Shown here: positions 35,901-44,871 of the stretch, piece after piece
Layout: the number at the start of each line of letters is the position of its first letter
Numbering within the stretch: the first letter of the stretch is position 1
From: Bacteroidales bacterium
GTDB lineage: Bacteria > Bacteroidota > Bacteroidia > Bacteroidales > ML635J-15
DNA length: 64,000 nucleotides
Reading direction: 5' to 3'
NCBI GenBank assembly: GCA_017551515.1
Contig: JAFZLK010000107.1
Coordinates: 81,491-145,490 of the forward strand
Notes under the pieces: generated by a model
Seen by the model: the letters and a program-made list of their open reading frames with translations, nothing else
What the model was told of the DNA's origin: nothing
Databases searched by the model: none
Program-made: the position numbers and the translations under genes

Positions 35901-36941
35901 ATGGAATATTCAGCAAAGGAAATTGCCGATATGCTTGGTGGCAAGATCGAAGGCGACGGTTCTGTTATGATTTCTAAATTTGCAAGAATTGAATACGGAG
36001 AACCAGGTGCAATATCTTTTTTGGCAAATCCCAAATACACACAATATATATATACAAGTAAGGCTTCTGCTGTAATTGTCAACAATGACTTCGAACCGCA
36101 GGAGAAAATTCAGACTACAATGATTCGTGTGCCTGACGCATACAAGGCTGTCGCCGATTTACTTCATATATATGCAGTTAAGCAAACCCCTAAGGGTCGT
36201 GAAATGCGCAGCAAGGTTCATCGCACAGCAAAGATTGGTAAAGGTTGCTATATTGGAGGTTTTGCCTATATCGACAAGAATGCTATACTAGGAGACAATG
36301 TGCAGGTTCATCCACTTTGCTATGTTGGTAAGAATGTGAAAATTGGAGACAATACAATATTGTATCCTGGTGTAAAAATTTACTACGATTGTGAAATTGG
36401 CAAAAACTGTATAATCCACTCAAATACAGTTATTGGTGCCGATGGTTTTGGTTTCGCTCCTAATACCGACGGCGAGTTCGAGAAAATAGAACAGATTGGA
36501 AATGTTGTCATAGAGGATAATGTGGAACTGGGTGCTCTTGTTACAATAGACCGAGCAATTGCTGGTTCTACAATAATTCGTCGCGGTGTGAAGCTAGACG
36601 ACCATAACCATGTGGCTCACAATGTAGAAATAGGAAAAAATACCGTCATGGCTGCTCAAGGCGGAATTGCTGGTTCTGCAAAAATTGGCGAAAATTGCAT
36701 GTTCGGTGGCCAGGTAGGGATAGGTCCGCATTCTAACATTGCAAACCGCACTAAAATGCAGGCAAAAACCGGAATTGCCGGTACGGTAAAAGAAGAAAAC
36801 ACAGCTCTCATGGGCGCGCCGGCAATGGATGCTCATAAGTACCAACGTCTTTATGTGCGATTTAAGCAGTTGGACGACATGGCAAAAAAAATAGAGCAGT
36901 TAGAAAAGCAGATTGAGGAACTGAAAAAAAATAGTAACTAA
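35901..36941 (+). CDS. lpxD: UDP-3-O-acylglucosamine N-acyltransferase
   Basis: Third enzyme of lipid A synthesis, adding the N-linked acyl chain to UDP-3-O-acyl-glucosamine in the cytosol. The 346-residue protein has the LpxD N-terminal uridine-binding domain (GEPGAISFLANPKY) followed by a left-handed beta helix of hexapeptide repeats (about 100-310). The latter includes the active-site region VAHNVEIGKNTVMAAQGGI with the catalytic His, and the C-terminus is a short helical coiled coil (KIEQLEKQIEELKK). Unlike many Bacteroidetes it is not followed by lpxC/fabZ or lpxA; it converges on a DUF4249 lipoprotein gene with only 8 nt between stops. Confidence 0.95.
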   Translation: MEYSAKEIADMLGGKIEGDGSVMISKFARIEYGEPGAISFLANPKYTQYIYTSKASAVIVNNDFEPQEKIQTTMIRVPDAYKAVADLLHIYAVKQTPKGREMRSKVHRTAKIGKGCYIGGFAYIDKNAILGDNVQVHPLCYVGKNVKIGDNTILYPGVKIYYDCEIGKNCIIHSNTVIGADGFGFAPNTDGEFEKIEQIGNVVIEDNVELGALVTIDRAIAGSTIIRRGVKLDDHNHVAHNVEIGKNTVMAAQGGIAGSAKIGENCMFGGQVGIGPHSNIANRTKMQAKTGIAGTVKEENTALMGAPAMDAHKYQRLYVRFKQLDDMAKKIEQLEKQIEELKKNSN

Positions 36942-36949
36942 AAGCTTTT

Positions 36950-37969
36950 CTAATTTTCTTCTATATACGGATTATTCACTCTAATAGTGACAGTGTCGGT
37001 GACTTCGCTGCTTGCACCAAGTATGCCTAGTCCGTTCTTTATGTTGGTTTTCACAAGCGTAGGCTCGGCGAAAGGATTGCCGTCGTTTTCGTTATACATA
37101 TCGAATGATTTCAGATACTGGTAATAGTCCTTGTTTATTGTTGCTACATGGACAACAAGCTTGTAATCAAATCCATTGTAAAAAGGCAATTCTTCTATGC
37201 CAGAACCTTCACCTTCTTCAGGATCTTCGTTTTCATCGGGGAATGGATATTCATAGAATGGTCCGTAAATATCCCTGTAGTCGTATGCTACAAGCTTTAT
37301 GGTATAATTGCCACCATTGATTATTTCATCAGAAAGATATAGCATGTCTCCGCTATTGCCAGTATTTACAGATAAGTCATTGCAATCAAGGAACAGCCGA
37401 TAGTAATCATTGTACATGTCGTATGTTTCAATATAATCCATTATCTCTGCTGGCAAGTCGCTTGTTAGATAAACAACGTAGTAGTTTTCCTGTTCGGAAT
37501 CGTCATTAAAGTTAAGGCTCACATCAAAAGTCCCACCGTATAAAATCATATTGTCATTTTCCGATCCTTTTATCTTCACCATATAACTGTTTATTTTTGT
37601 GGGATTTGCCATTTTTGCCTCGGCTTCAATCGTTTCGAAACCATCTTTTGAAATCTGGAACTTGTAGGTATGTCCAGCCTTCGGAGTATATTCAACTTTA
37701 TAGTAACCATTGTCAATGGAAATAGGAACAACCTGAAGAGGCTTGTCATCCTCGAATATTATTACATCTGCATCCGAAATCATTACAATTTCTTTTGAAT
37801 CAAGGATATGCATACTTCTACTTACATGAAATTCAATTTCTTTATTCGAAGAAAGAACACAATTAAGAACCAATTTGGGTTTCTTGTATTCAAATGGGAA
37901 ATCAAGTGTTTTTTCGCAAGCAGTAAATGCAATTGCCAGGACTATTATTATGTATATCAACTTTTTCAT
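36950..37969 (-). CDS. DUF4249 lipoprotein, partner of the TonB receptor
   Basis: Lipoprotein of 339 residues; lipobox AFTAC gives Cys18. The N-terminal pattern LVLNCVLSSNKEIEFHVSRS and the Ig-like segment PKAGHTYKFQISKDGFETIEAE are typical of DUF4249, an outer-membrane lipoprotein family encoded directly after a TonB-dependent receptor. The receptor gene ends 12 nt upstream, so they form a two-gene operon. It probably sits on or caps the receptor, in the manner of SusD-type partners, although DUF4249 is not homologous to SusD. Substrate unknown. Confidence 0.85.
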   Translation of the reverse strand: MKKLIYIIIVLAIAFTACEKTLDFPFEYKKPKLVLNCVLSSNKEIEFHVSRSMHILDSKEIVMISDADVIIFEDDKPLQVVPISIDNGYYKVEYTPKAGHTYKFQISKDGFETIEAEAKMANPTKINSYMVKIKGSENDNMILYGGTFDVSLNFNDDSEQENYYVVYLTSDLPAEIMDYIETYDMYNDYYRLFLDCNDLSVNTGNSGDMLYLSDEIINGGNYTIKLVAYDYRDIYGPFYEYPFPDENEDPEEGEGSGIEELPFYNGFDYKLVVHVATINKDYYQYLKSFDMYNENDGNPFAEPTLVKTNIKNGLGILGASSEVTDTVTIRVNNPYIEEN

Positions 37970-37981
37970 GTCGGTTCGGTT

Positions 37982-40348
37982 TTAGAAAGTTTGTGAAAAT
38001 TTTATGGATGGCATAATTGGGAACAAGCTTATCTGTTTCAGGCATCTGTTTCCACGGTAGTCGGTGCCAAAATAGAGGTAGAACGGATTTTGTCGGCAGT
38101 AGGCATTGTAAACGCCAAGGCTCCATATCCTTTCACCCAACTTGTTTTGTTTCTTAAAGTTAAAGTTGAAATCCAAGCGATGGTAGGCAGGCGCTCTGAA
38201 CGAGTTTCGTCCGCCGTATTCGCCAATTTCTGAATAATAGTTTGAATACGTTCCGTTGAGGGCCATGTAACGACCGTAAGCAAGGGTTACTGCGTTTCCT
38301 GTGCCGAATACCCATGTCACTCCGAAGTCAAAGTTTTCGCTCTTGTTGTAAATAAGTGCAATGGCTATGTCGTGACGTCGGTCGTACTTGTATGGAAACT
38401 TTTCTCCGAAATTAAGGTTGTCGAACTGCCTCCATGCCCACGACAGCGTGTAGCCTATCCATCCAGTAATTTTTCCTGTAGTTTTGCGAACAAGGAATTC
38501 TGCACCATACGACCATCCGCGTCCCATTTCAATTTTCGATTCCCAGTTGTCGGTCATATTTAGGAAACTTGCACCTTCCTTGTATTCAATTAGCCCTTTC
38601 ATGTCCTTGAAGAATCCCTCTATGCTAAAGTCCCACTTGTTCTTAAGGTTGTAGGCAAATCCGAGAGCCACCTGATTGCTTCGCTGCGGTGTGATGGTGT
38701 CGGTTGCTGGAAGCCAAAGGTCGGTTGGCAGACCGATGGTGCTGTTGGTAAGCAAGTGTATGTATTGCGTCATTCTTGTGTAGGCTGCTTTCATCGAAAA
38801 GTTTTCGGTAATCAGGAACCGTGCCGAAACGCGAGGTTCGACCGACTGGTAGTAGTGTTTCTTTACGATGAAGCCCGAATAATTCAATCCTACATCTGCC
38901 TTAAGGCGTCCGGTTATGGTTATGTTGTCGGAAGCATACACATTGATTTCGGTACCATAAATATCGCGAGCACCGTTTTTAATATTTATACCTTCGGAAT
39001 TGTTTATCGACTGCGTCGTGACAGACACTCCTGGTTTAAATACATGGTATGTGGATGAAAGTCCAAGTTTTAACTCGTGCTTCGATGCTGGATAGTAGTT
39101 TAGGTCAATCTTCGCACCGTAGTCGTTGATGCCCGAGAAATAGTCGAATGTGTATTTTTCAGTCGAAATATAGTCTGCAAGGTAATCATAATTCATGTAT
39201 GTATCAAACTTATAGTTTGAGTATATTAGCGTTACATTAGAGAACAGCTTCTGGTCGAACACATGGTTCCAGCGCATCGAGGTTGTGATGTTGCCCCAGT
39301 ACAAGCCCATGTCGGACTTTTCGTTGTAAAGCGTATCGTAGTAGAAATATTCTTCTTCGTTCTTAATATATGCCTTGTCGCGACCGAAATATCCGCTTAG
39401 GAAAAGTCTGTCCTTGTCGCTGAACTTGTGGTTTAATTTCAAGTTGGCATCGTAAAAGTAATATCCGGCTTTCAGTTTTTCGCCTCCTCCATTAGTCTTG
39501 TTTATCAATGCAATCACAGGTGCAGCAAGAACATCTATATATGTGCGCCTTGCGCTGAAAATGAACGATGTATGGTCTTTCCAGATTGGACCTTCAACCA
39601 TGACCTTTGCGGCTATTGTGCCTATCGAAAATTCACCGCCGTACTTCTTGTCGTTGCCTTCTTTTAGTCGGATGTCAATTACCGATGACAATCTTCCACT
39701 GTATTGTGCTGGGAATCCGCCTTTTATAAGGTTGATGCTCGAAATTGCATCGGGGTTGAACACCGAGAAGAATCCGAAAAGATGATTGGCGTTGTAAACA
39801 GGTACTCCATCAAGCAGAATAAGGTTCTGGTCAGGACCGCCACCGCGGACATATATTCCGCTAGTCCCCTCATTGCCCGACTGAACGCCAGGCATCAACT
39901 GCAAGGTTTTCATTACATCGGCCTCACCCATGAATACCGGCAAGGTTTTTAGTTGTTCCACAGGCAGTCGTACAATGCTCATCTGCACATCCTTTACCAT
40001 CTGGTCCGACTTGTTTTCGGTAATGACAACCTCACTCAGCATATTGGAAGAGTTGAGCTTAATGTTTAGTTTTATATCCTGGTTAATAAAGAAATTGTAG
40101 CTATATGCACCATAGCCAATGTACGACACAACAAGACTCACGCTGTCCTGCGGAAGTGTCAAACTGAAATATCCGTATTCGTTTGTTGCAACACCCAAGT
40201 GCGAGCGCGTATCATACACATTTGCTCCGAAAAGTTTCTCCCCACTTGCCGAATCCTGTACGTATCCGCTAATAGTAAACTTCTGACTGAAGACCCCTGT
40301 CGATGCTAATAGCATTATTATCAATAAAATATACTTTATCTTAGTCAT
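37982..40348 (-). CDS. TonB-dependent outer-membrane receptor
   Basis: Outer-membrane transporter of 788 residues from the chosen start at 40348 (MTKIKYILLI, signal peptide ending GVFSQ). After the signal peptide comes a carboxypeptidase-regulatory-like domain (FTISGYVQDSASGEKLFGAN), then the plug with GVQSGNEGTSGIYVRGG and LLDGVPVYNANHLFG, then a large beta-barrel rich in aromatic strands. The last residue is Phe (KFSQTF), as usual for barrel proteins. There is no SusC signature and the partner is DUF4249, so the ligand could be a siderophore, peptide or other compound. Minus-strand -7 element TATTTTTG at 40369-40362, 13 nt upstream of the start. Confidence 0.93.
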   Translation of the reverse strand: MTKIKYILLIIMLLASTGVFSQKFTISGYVQDSASGEKLFGANVYDTRSHLGVATNEYGYFSLTLPQDSVSLVVSYIGYGAYSYNFFINQDIKLNIKLNSSNMLSEVVITENKSDQMVKDVQMSIVRLPVEQLKTLPVFMGEADVMKTLQLMPGVQSGNEGTSGIYVRGGGPDQNLILLDGVPVYNANHLFGFFSVFNPDAISSINLIKGGFPAQYSGRLSSVIDIRLKEGNDKKYGGEFSIGTIAAKVMVEGPIWKDHTSFIFSARRTYIDVLAAPVIALINKTNGGGEKLKAGYYFYDANLKLNHKFSDKDRLFLSGYFGRDKAYIKNEEEYFYYDTLYNEKSDMGLYWGNITTSMRWNHVFDQKLFSNVTLIYSNYKFDTYMNYDYLADYISTEKYTFDYFSGINDYGAKIDLNYYPASKHELKLGLSSTYHVFKPGVSVTTQSINNSEGINIKNGARDIYGTEINVYASDNITITGRLKADVGLNYSGFIVKKHYYQSVEPRVSARFLITENFSMKAAYTRMTQYIHLLTNSTIGLPTDLWLPATDTITPQRSNQVALGFAYNLKNKWDFSIEGFFKDMKGLIEYKEGASFLNMTDNWESKIEMGRGWSYGAEFLVRKTTGKITGWIGYTLSWAWRQFDNLNFGEKFPYKYDRRHDIAIALIYNKSENFDFGVTWVFGTGNAVTLAYGRYMALNGTYSNYYSEIGEYGGRNSFRAPAYHRLDFNFNFKKQNKLGERIWSLGVYNAYCRQNPFYLYFGTDYRGNRCLKQISLFPIMPSIKFSQTF

Positions 40349-40361
40349 AAGAATTTTTTTG

Positions 40362-40369
40362 CAAAAATA
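40362..40369 (-). promoter_or_regulatory. -7 element of the TonB/DUF4249 operon
   Basis: TATTTTTG on the minus strand, 13 nt before the chosen start codon. Confidence 0.5.
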
Positions 40370-40414
40370 TATTAAATACGATTGCAAAAACGATTATGCA
40401 AACAATTTATTGTT

Positions 40415-40422
40415 TACTTTTG
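40415..40422 (+). promoter_or_regulatory. Possible -7 element ahead of xth
   Basis: TACTTTTG, about 200 nt upstream of the xth ATG, divergent from the TonB operon promoter. The intervening leader is filled by repeats. Confidence 0.35.
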
Positions 40423-40480
40423 TCCCGGACATTGAAATATATACATGAAAACAAATATTAATTATCAACATCATTAAATA

Positions 40481-40507
40481 GTAAAGACGCAAGGCTTTGT
40501 GTCTCAA
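40481..40507. repeat. AGACGCAAGG hairpin repeat, copy 1
   Basis: AGACGCAAG followed by CTTTGTGTCTCAAC, an imperfect hairpin. A perfect version (AGACGCAAG/CTTGCGTCT) lies at 56447-56466, and both are followed by CAAC and repeat family B. Confidence 0.65.
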
Positions 40508-40619
40508 CTGGAAACCAAGAAACTTAAAAACGCCGCAGGCATAGAACGGCGAAGCCCTCAACGAAGTTAAACCCAGAAACGGCGCAGCCATAGAAACTTA
40601 GAAACCAGAAACAATATAA
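40506..40619. repeat. Repeat family B (AGAAAC units), locus 2
   Basis: Words AAGAAACTTAAAAACGCCGC, ATAGAACGGCGAAGCC, CTCAACGAAGTTAAAC, CCAGAAACGGCGCAGCCATA fill the gap to within 6 nt of xth. CTCAACGAAGTTAAAC recurs exactly at 56725-56740. Confidence 0.75.
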
Positions 40620-40624
40620 TAGGT

Positions 40625-41386
40625 ATGAAAATAATCACATTCAACTTAAACGGAATTCGTTCTGCAATAGCAAAGGGCTTGTACGAGTGGGTAGAAGCAC
40701 AGTCGCCAGATGTTTTGTGCGTGCAGGAAACAAAGGCGCAACCAGACCAGATAGATATATTGAAATTCAAAGAGATGGGATACAATTCCTACATCTTCTC
40801 CGCCGAAAAGAAAGGCTATAGTGGTGTGGCAATATTTTCGAAGAAAGAACCGGACTTCGTGAAAGCAGGCATTGGAATCCCCGAATTTGATGCAGAGGGA
40901 AGGCTTTTGCGTGTTGACTTTGGCGATATTACAATTATTGATTCTTATTTCCCATCGGGAACCATGGGCGATGTCCGTCAGGATGTGAAGATGAAATATC
41001 TTGCTGCTGTACAGGTGTTTATAAATGAATTAAAAAAGGAACGTCCCAACATTATTCTCGCTGGCGACTATAATATTTGCCATAAGGAAATCGACATCAG
41101 CAACCCGCAGAACAAAAAGGGTGTATCGGGATTTCTTCCGGAAGAACGCGAGTGGATAACAAATTTCCTTGCTAGCGGTTTTGTTGATTCGTTAAGGGTT
41201 TTCAATCAGCAGGCAGAGCAATATACTTGGTGGAGTTATCGTAGCGGAGCAAAAGCCAAGAACCTTGGTTGGCGCATCGACTACCAGATGGTTTCCGAAC
41301 CCTTGGCACCAAGGTTGAAGTCGGCTACTATTTTTCCCGAAGTGCAGATGTCCGACCATTGTCCGTATCAGATTGAAATAGAATAA
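40625..41386 (+). CDS. xth: Exodeoxyribonuclease III
   Basis: DNA-repair AP endonuclease and 3'-5' exonuclease of the EEP fold, acting on abasic and oxidised sites. The 253-residue protein shows the family series MKIITFNLNGIRSA, LCVQETKAQ (metal Glu), LAGDYNICHKEIDI (Asn/Asp pair), WWSYRS, GWRIDYQMVS and the C-terminal MSDHCPYQIEIE with the catalytic Asp-His. Length normal. The polysaccharide deacetylase gene begins 7 nt after the stop, so they are likely co-transcribed. Confidence 0.96.
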   Translation: MKIITFNLNGIRSAIAKGLYEWVEAQSPDVLCVQETKAQPDQIDILKFKEMGYNSYIFSAEKKGYSGVAIFSKKEPDFVKAGIGIPEFDAEGRLLRVDFGDITIIDSYFPSGTMGDVRQDVKMKYLAAVQVFINELKKERPNIILAGDYNICHKEIDISNPQNKKGVSGFLPEEREWITNFLASGFVDSLRVFNQQAEQYTWWSYRSGAKAKNLGWRIDYQMVSEPLAPRLKSATIFPEVQMSDHCPYQIEIE

Positions 41387-41393
41387 ATAAACT

Positions 41394-42008
41394 ATGGCGC
41401 TGACTTTGTTTACAAGATTTCCCAATCCGTTCCTAAAAGGAATACGGAGGATAAAGAATGTGGGCAAGGTCGTTTACGTTACCTTTGATGACGGACCAAC
41501 GCTGGATGGTACCGAACAAATATTGGAGATACTTGATAGATACTCTGTTAAGGCAACTTTTTTTTGCTGCGGCAAAAATGCCGATGAGAATCCCGATTTG
41601 CTGAAAAAGATTTCCGATGCTGGTCATGTCATTGGTTATCATTCCTACTCGCATCGCGACATATTGAAAACCAAGTCGTCTGAATGGCTTGCCGATGTGG
41701 AAAGAAAGTCGACAGTTTCGGAAATGAAATTATTCCGTCCGCCTTATGGTAGGATTTTGTTCCGCCATTACCGCAAGTTGAAATCTAAATATAAGTTCGT
41801 TTTTTGGGATGTAATGTCTTATGATTACGATGCTAGCCGTTCCCCCGAAAGCATTATGAAAATGTTGCGAAAATCTGTCCGCGAAGGTTCGGTTGTGGTT
41901 TTTCACGACAATGCCAAAGCAAAGAAAAACACGCTCACATTGTTGCCACAGTTTATAGAAATGATGCGAGAAAAGGGGTATTCGTTTGGAATAATTGATA
42001 ATGTATAA
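41394..42008 (+). CDS. Polysaccharide deacetylase (NodB domain)
   Basis: CE4-family carbohydrate esterase of 204 residues. It has TFDDGPTLDGT (catalytic Asp and metal Asp), HSYSHRD (the H-x3-H metal pair), and RPPYGRI (motif 3). FHDN near the end has the catalytic His. There is no convincing signal peptide, though the N-terminus (LTLFTRFPNPFLKG) could be a membrane-associating stretch. Substrate likely an N-acetylated sugar, for example peptidoglycan or a surface glycan; not determinable. Seven nt after xth. Confidence 0.92.
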   Translation: MALTLFTRFPNPFLKGIRRIKNVGKVVYVTFDDGPTLDGTEQILEILDRYSVKATFFCCGKNADENPDLLKKISDAGHVIGYHSYSHRDILKTKSSEWLADVERKSTVSEMKLFRPPYGRILFRHYRKLKSKYKFVFWDVMSYDYDASRSPESIMKMLRKSVREGSVVVFHDNAKAKKNTLTLLPQFIEMMREKGYSFGIIDNV

Positions 42009-42400
42009 TTTTACTTCCTTGATGCCTAGGCTGACTAAAATGACGACCAATTTTCCTATCTTATTTGAAAACGATACCATTGCTGTTTTCTCCTCTATTC
42101 TTTCCCAACTATTTTACCCTCAAAAAATTAACAAATTATGAACATCAAGACATCGAAAAAAGCGCTCGTATAATTTGCCATGCAACAATAAACTTTTATA
42201 AATATTTGATTATGAATCGTTTATCTTGTATGCATCAGGTCAAAATTTATTTTTCAATATCGGGGGTTATCTGAAAAAAAAGTAATAATTTTGCGCGAAA
42301 TTTTTGATTATAAAACAATAAGACGATTAAAATTATTTTACACGATAGATTAAGACATTTTAGATTAAATAAAAGGAGGTAAAGTTTTTATAAATTTTTT
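42009..42400 (+). promoter_or_regulatory. infC leader: -7 element and distant Shine-Dalgarno
   Basis: A 392-nt gap. TAATTTTG at 42286-42293 marks a probable promoter about 108 nt before infC. A perfect AGGAGG sits at 42374-42379, but 21 nt from the ATG, too far for ordinary ribosome binding, and no in-frame ATT/ATA start lies at the usual spacing. 42009-42285 holds nothing I recognise. Confidence 0.5.
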
Positions 42401-42934
42401 ATGGCAAAAGACAATCAGCAAAACGACTACAGAATTAATCGCGCAATTCGCGCACCGTTTGTACGTGTAACAGGCGACAATGTTGATAAACCAGGAGTTT
42501 ACAGCATAAGGGAGGCAATAGAAATTGCAGAACAACTGGAAATGGACTTGGTGGAGATAGTTCCAACCGCAGACCCGCCAGTATGCAAGGTAATTGACTA
42601 CCAGAAATTCCTATATCAGCAGAAGCGCAAGCAGAAGGAATTGCAGAGCAAGACTCAGAAAATGACAATCAAGGAGTTGCGCTTTGGTCCTCAGACCGAC
42701 GACCACGATTATAATTTCAAGTTGAATCATGCCAAGAAGTTTTTGGAGGAAGGCAACAAAGTAAAAGCATACGTGTTTTTCAAGGGACGTTCGATAGTTT
42801 ACAAGGAGCAGGGCGAAATATTGCTTCTCAAGCTTGCAAACGACCTCGAGGAATACGGCAAGATTGACCAGATGCCAAAGCTCGAAGGAAAGAAAATGCA
42901 AATAGTGATATCACCAAAACCTAAAAAGAAATAA
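42401..42934 (+). CDS. infC: Translation initiation factor IF-3
   Basis: Binds the 30S subunit, prevents premature 50S joining and proofreads the start codon. The 177-residue protein has the N-terminal domain ([37 protein letters not shown]) and C-terminal domain ([38 protein letters not shown]). It starts with ATG rather than the AUU of enteric bacteria. First gene of the classical infC-rpmI-rplT operon. Confidence 0.97.
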   Translation: MAKDNQQNDYRINRAIRAPFVRVTGDNVDKPGVYSIREAIEIAEQLEMDLVEIVPTADPPVCKVIDYQKFLYQQKRKQKELQSKTQKMTIKELRFGPQTDDHDYNFKLNHAKKFLEEGNKVKAYVFFKGRSIVYKEQGEILLLKLANDLEEYGKIDQMPKLEGKKMQIVISPKPKKK

Positions 42935-42955
42935 TAACTTTAAAAATTTAGAACA

Positions 42956-43153
42956 ATGCCAAAAATGAAGACTAATTCCGGAGCTAAGAAGAGATTTTTC
43001 TTGACCGGAACAGGTAAGATCAAAAGAAGACATGCTTTCAAGAGTCACATCTTGACCAAGAAGGCAACAAAGCGTAAAAGAGAACTCGCTCACTACACAA
43101 CAGTAGCTGAAAATAAGGAACATTCAGTAAAAATGTTGCTTGGATTGAAGTAA
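42956..43153 (+). CDS. rpmI: 50S ribosomal protein L35
   Basis: Sixty-five-residue basic protein with the L35 pattern [20 protein letters not shown] and [19 protein letters not shown]. It lies 21 nt after infC in the conserved order infC-rpmI-rplT. Confidence 0.96.
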   Translation: MPKMKTNSGAKKRFFLTGTGKIKRRHAFKSHILTKKATKRKRELAHYTTVAENKEHSVKMLLGLK

Positions 43154-43195
43154 TTCGAGTGTAGTTAGAATGATTAATTAAATTATGAACCAGAA

Positions 43196-43232
43196 CGTTT
43201 AGCCTCAAGTTCCGATCAAAAGGACGCTAACG
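43196..43232 (+). promoter_or_regulatory. Possible L20 autoregulatory leader between rpmI and rplT
   Basis: CGTTTAGC and GCTAACG can pair with a single bulge across a 22-nt loop, in the 97-nt gap before rplT where L20-binding structures are found in other bacteria. Only a weak structural suggestion. Confidence 0.25.
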
Positions 43233-43250
43233 CTCGCAAATTTTAAGATT

Positions 43251-43595
43251 ATGCCAAGAAGTGTAAATGTAGTTGCCGCTAGAAACAGGAGAAGAAAAGT
43301 TCTTTCTCAGACTAGAGGTTATTTTGGAGCAAGAAGTAAGGTTTGGACCGTAGCAAAGAACGCATACGAGAAAGGTCTTGCTTATGCATACAGAGACAGA
43401 AAAAACAAGAAGAGAGAATTCCGCGCATTGTGGATTCAGAGAATTAATGCTGGTGCTCGTCTAAATGGTTTGAGTTATTCTCAATTGATGGGTAAGCTTC
43501 ATGCAAACAACATCGACATCAACCGCAAGGTTCTTGCCGACCTCGCTATGAACAACCCGGAAGCATTTGCAGCAATCTGCAACAAGGTAAAATAA
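43251..43595 (+). CDS. rplT: 50S ribosomal protein L20
   Basis: Primary 23S rRNA-binding protein needed for early 50S assembly, 114 residues. Basic N-terminal extension [20 protein letters not shown], conserved [17 protein letters not shown] and [19 protein letters not shown]. Last gene of the operon; a strong terminator follows. Confidence 0.97.
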   Translation: MPRSVNVVAARNRRRKVLSQTRGYFGARSKVWTVAKNAYEKGLAYAYRDRKNKKREFRALWIQRINAGARLNGLSYSQLMGKLHANNIDINRKVLADLAMNNPEAFAAICNKVK

Positions 43596-43624
43596 TTGAT
43601 ATTTTTTAGGTAGGTGATATAATT

Positions 43625-43656
43625 AAGGTCGTCAGTTGCTGACGACCTTTTTTTGT
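43625..43656 (+). terminator. Terminator of the infC-rpmI-rplT operon
   Basis: AAGGTCGTCAG (43625-43635) and CTGACGACCTT (43639-43649), perfect 11-bp stem, 3-nt loop, then a T7 run. Confidence 0.92.
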
Positions 43657-43686
43657 GCTGATTATTGGACTGAATGGTAAAGACTG

Positions 43687-43950
43687 CTAGTCTTCCTGTT
43701 CATTAATCCACTCATTAATTTCAGCAATCTGCCGTGTAAGTTCCTCAATTTTATCCTCTATCACATCGGGAGCCCATTTGGTGGTGCAGAAACCGTTGCC
43801 TCGCGAGATGTACAAATCGTCGTCAAGGTCGGAGCTAATCTCCTCATAGTTTTCAAGCAGTTGCTTTTTCTTCTCCAACAAATCCTTCAAGTCGTTTATG
43901 TCGGCTTCGATGGGAAGAGTTTCGTTGTATAGGTGGTAGTGTTTTTTCAT
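43687..43950 (-). CDS. Small coiled-coil protein of unknown function
   Basis: Eighty-seven residues from the ATG at 43950, chosen because the longer frame overlaps deoC. Two helical heptad-like stretches (INDLKDLLEKKKQLLENYEE and IEDKIEELTRQIAEINEWIN) flank a small non-helical part with NGFCTTKWAPDV. Acidic, cytosolic. It follows deoC after 41 nt on the same strand. No family recognised. Confidence 0.65.
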   Translation of the reverse strand: MKKHYHLYNETLPIEADINDLKDLLEKKKQLLENYEEISSDLDDDLYISRGNGFCTTKWAPDVIEDKIEELTRQIAEINEWINEQED

Positions 43951-43991
43951 GGTTGAAAAAAATCGAGGGATTTCTCCCCCGAGATTATTGA

Positions 43992-44870
43992 TTAGAAGTA
44001 CTTTATTTCTTTTTTCTTGCCGTCGAACTTGCTTATGTCGGTAAGCAATGCATTTGCAAGGCGCGATGCTCCGAGACGGAAGAAGTCGTTGCTGAGCCAT
44101 TCCTCGCCGAGAACATCCTTTACAATGGTGTAGTAAAGCAATGCATCTTCGGTAGTGGAGATTCCACCAGCGGGCTTCAATCCTACCATTTCACCAGTTT
44201 GCTTGTAGTAGTCGCGTATTGCACAGCACATTACATAAACGGCTTCGGGAGTTGCCGAAACAGCTGTTTTGCCAGTCGAGGTCTTTATGAAGTCGGCACC
44301 CGATTCCATTGCTATGATGCTGGCAATGTAGATGTTGTCGGGAGTTTTGAGTTCACCTGTTTCGAGGATAACTTTCAAGAAAGCATCGCCTATGGCATGA
44401 CGGATGGTGAGAATTTCATCGGAAACTGTCTGGTAGTCTTCTTCGAGGAACTTGCCTACCGAAATTACAATATCAATTTCATCTGCACCTTTTTCTACAG
44501 CCATCTCGCATTCAACGGTTTTTACTGAAAGGAAAGACTGCGATGCAGGGAAACATGCTCCAACTGCAGCAATGTCAACATCTTCGAGTTCAAGGCAGTC
44601 GAGAACTGTCGGAACCATGGCTGGGTAAACGCAAATTGCAGCCACATTCTTGTACTTCGGGAAGTGCTTTTTGAACTTGTTGACTTTTTCTGTCATTTCT
44701 GCAATCTTTGATTCGGTATCGCTTACATTTAAGCTTGTGAGGTCAACACAGTTAAGGAGTTGCATCAGCACTTCTTTGTTGTTGTTTTCCTGCATCTTCT
44801 TTTTGTACTGCTTTACTTTTTTTTCGATTTCCTTTTCGGTTGGTGCACCGGGGTAATTTCTGTCTTTCAT
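43992..44870 (-). CDS. deoC: Deoxyribose-phosphate aldolase
   Basis: Class I aldolase cleaving 2-deoxyribose-5-phosphate to glyceraldehyde-3-phosphate and acetaldehyde in deoxynucleoside catabolism. The protein is 292 residues from the ATG at 44870. Motifs: DLTSLNVSD, ADEIDIVISVGKFL (Asp), ADFIKTSTGK with the Schiff-base Lys, and VGLKPAGGIST with the second active-site Lys. Start chosen 1 nt after the upstream MazG-like stop, leaving a normal N-terminus (MKDRNYPGAP) in place of a longer frame. Confidence 0.95.
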   Translation of the reverse strand: MKDRNYPGAPTEKEIEKKVKQYKKKMQENNNKEVLMQLLNCVDLTSLNVSDTESKIAEMTEKVNKFKKHFPKYKNVAAICVYPAMVPTVLDCLELEDVDIAAVGACFPASQSFLSVKTVECEMAVEKGADEIDIVISVGKFLEEDYQTVSDEILTIRHAIGDAFLKVILETGELKTPDNIYIASIIAMESGADFIKTSTGKTAVSATPEAVYVMCCAIRDYYKQTGEMVGLKPAGGISTTEDALLYYTIVKDVLGEEWLSNDFFRLGASRLANALLTDISKFDGKKKEIKYF

Positions 44871-44871
44871 G

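Noticed and set aside
42065..42274. 69-codon frame in the infC leader
   Set aside because: AT-rich chance frame without promoter, ribosome site or recognisable motif.
43951..44100. Longer start for the coiled-coil gene at 43687-43950
   Set aside because: Would overlap deoC by more than 100 nt and adds an Arg/Lys/Cys-rich out-of-frame stretch of deoC.
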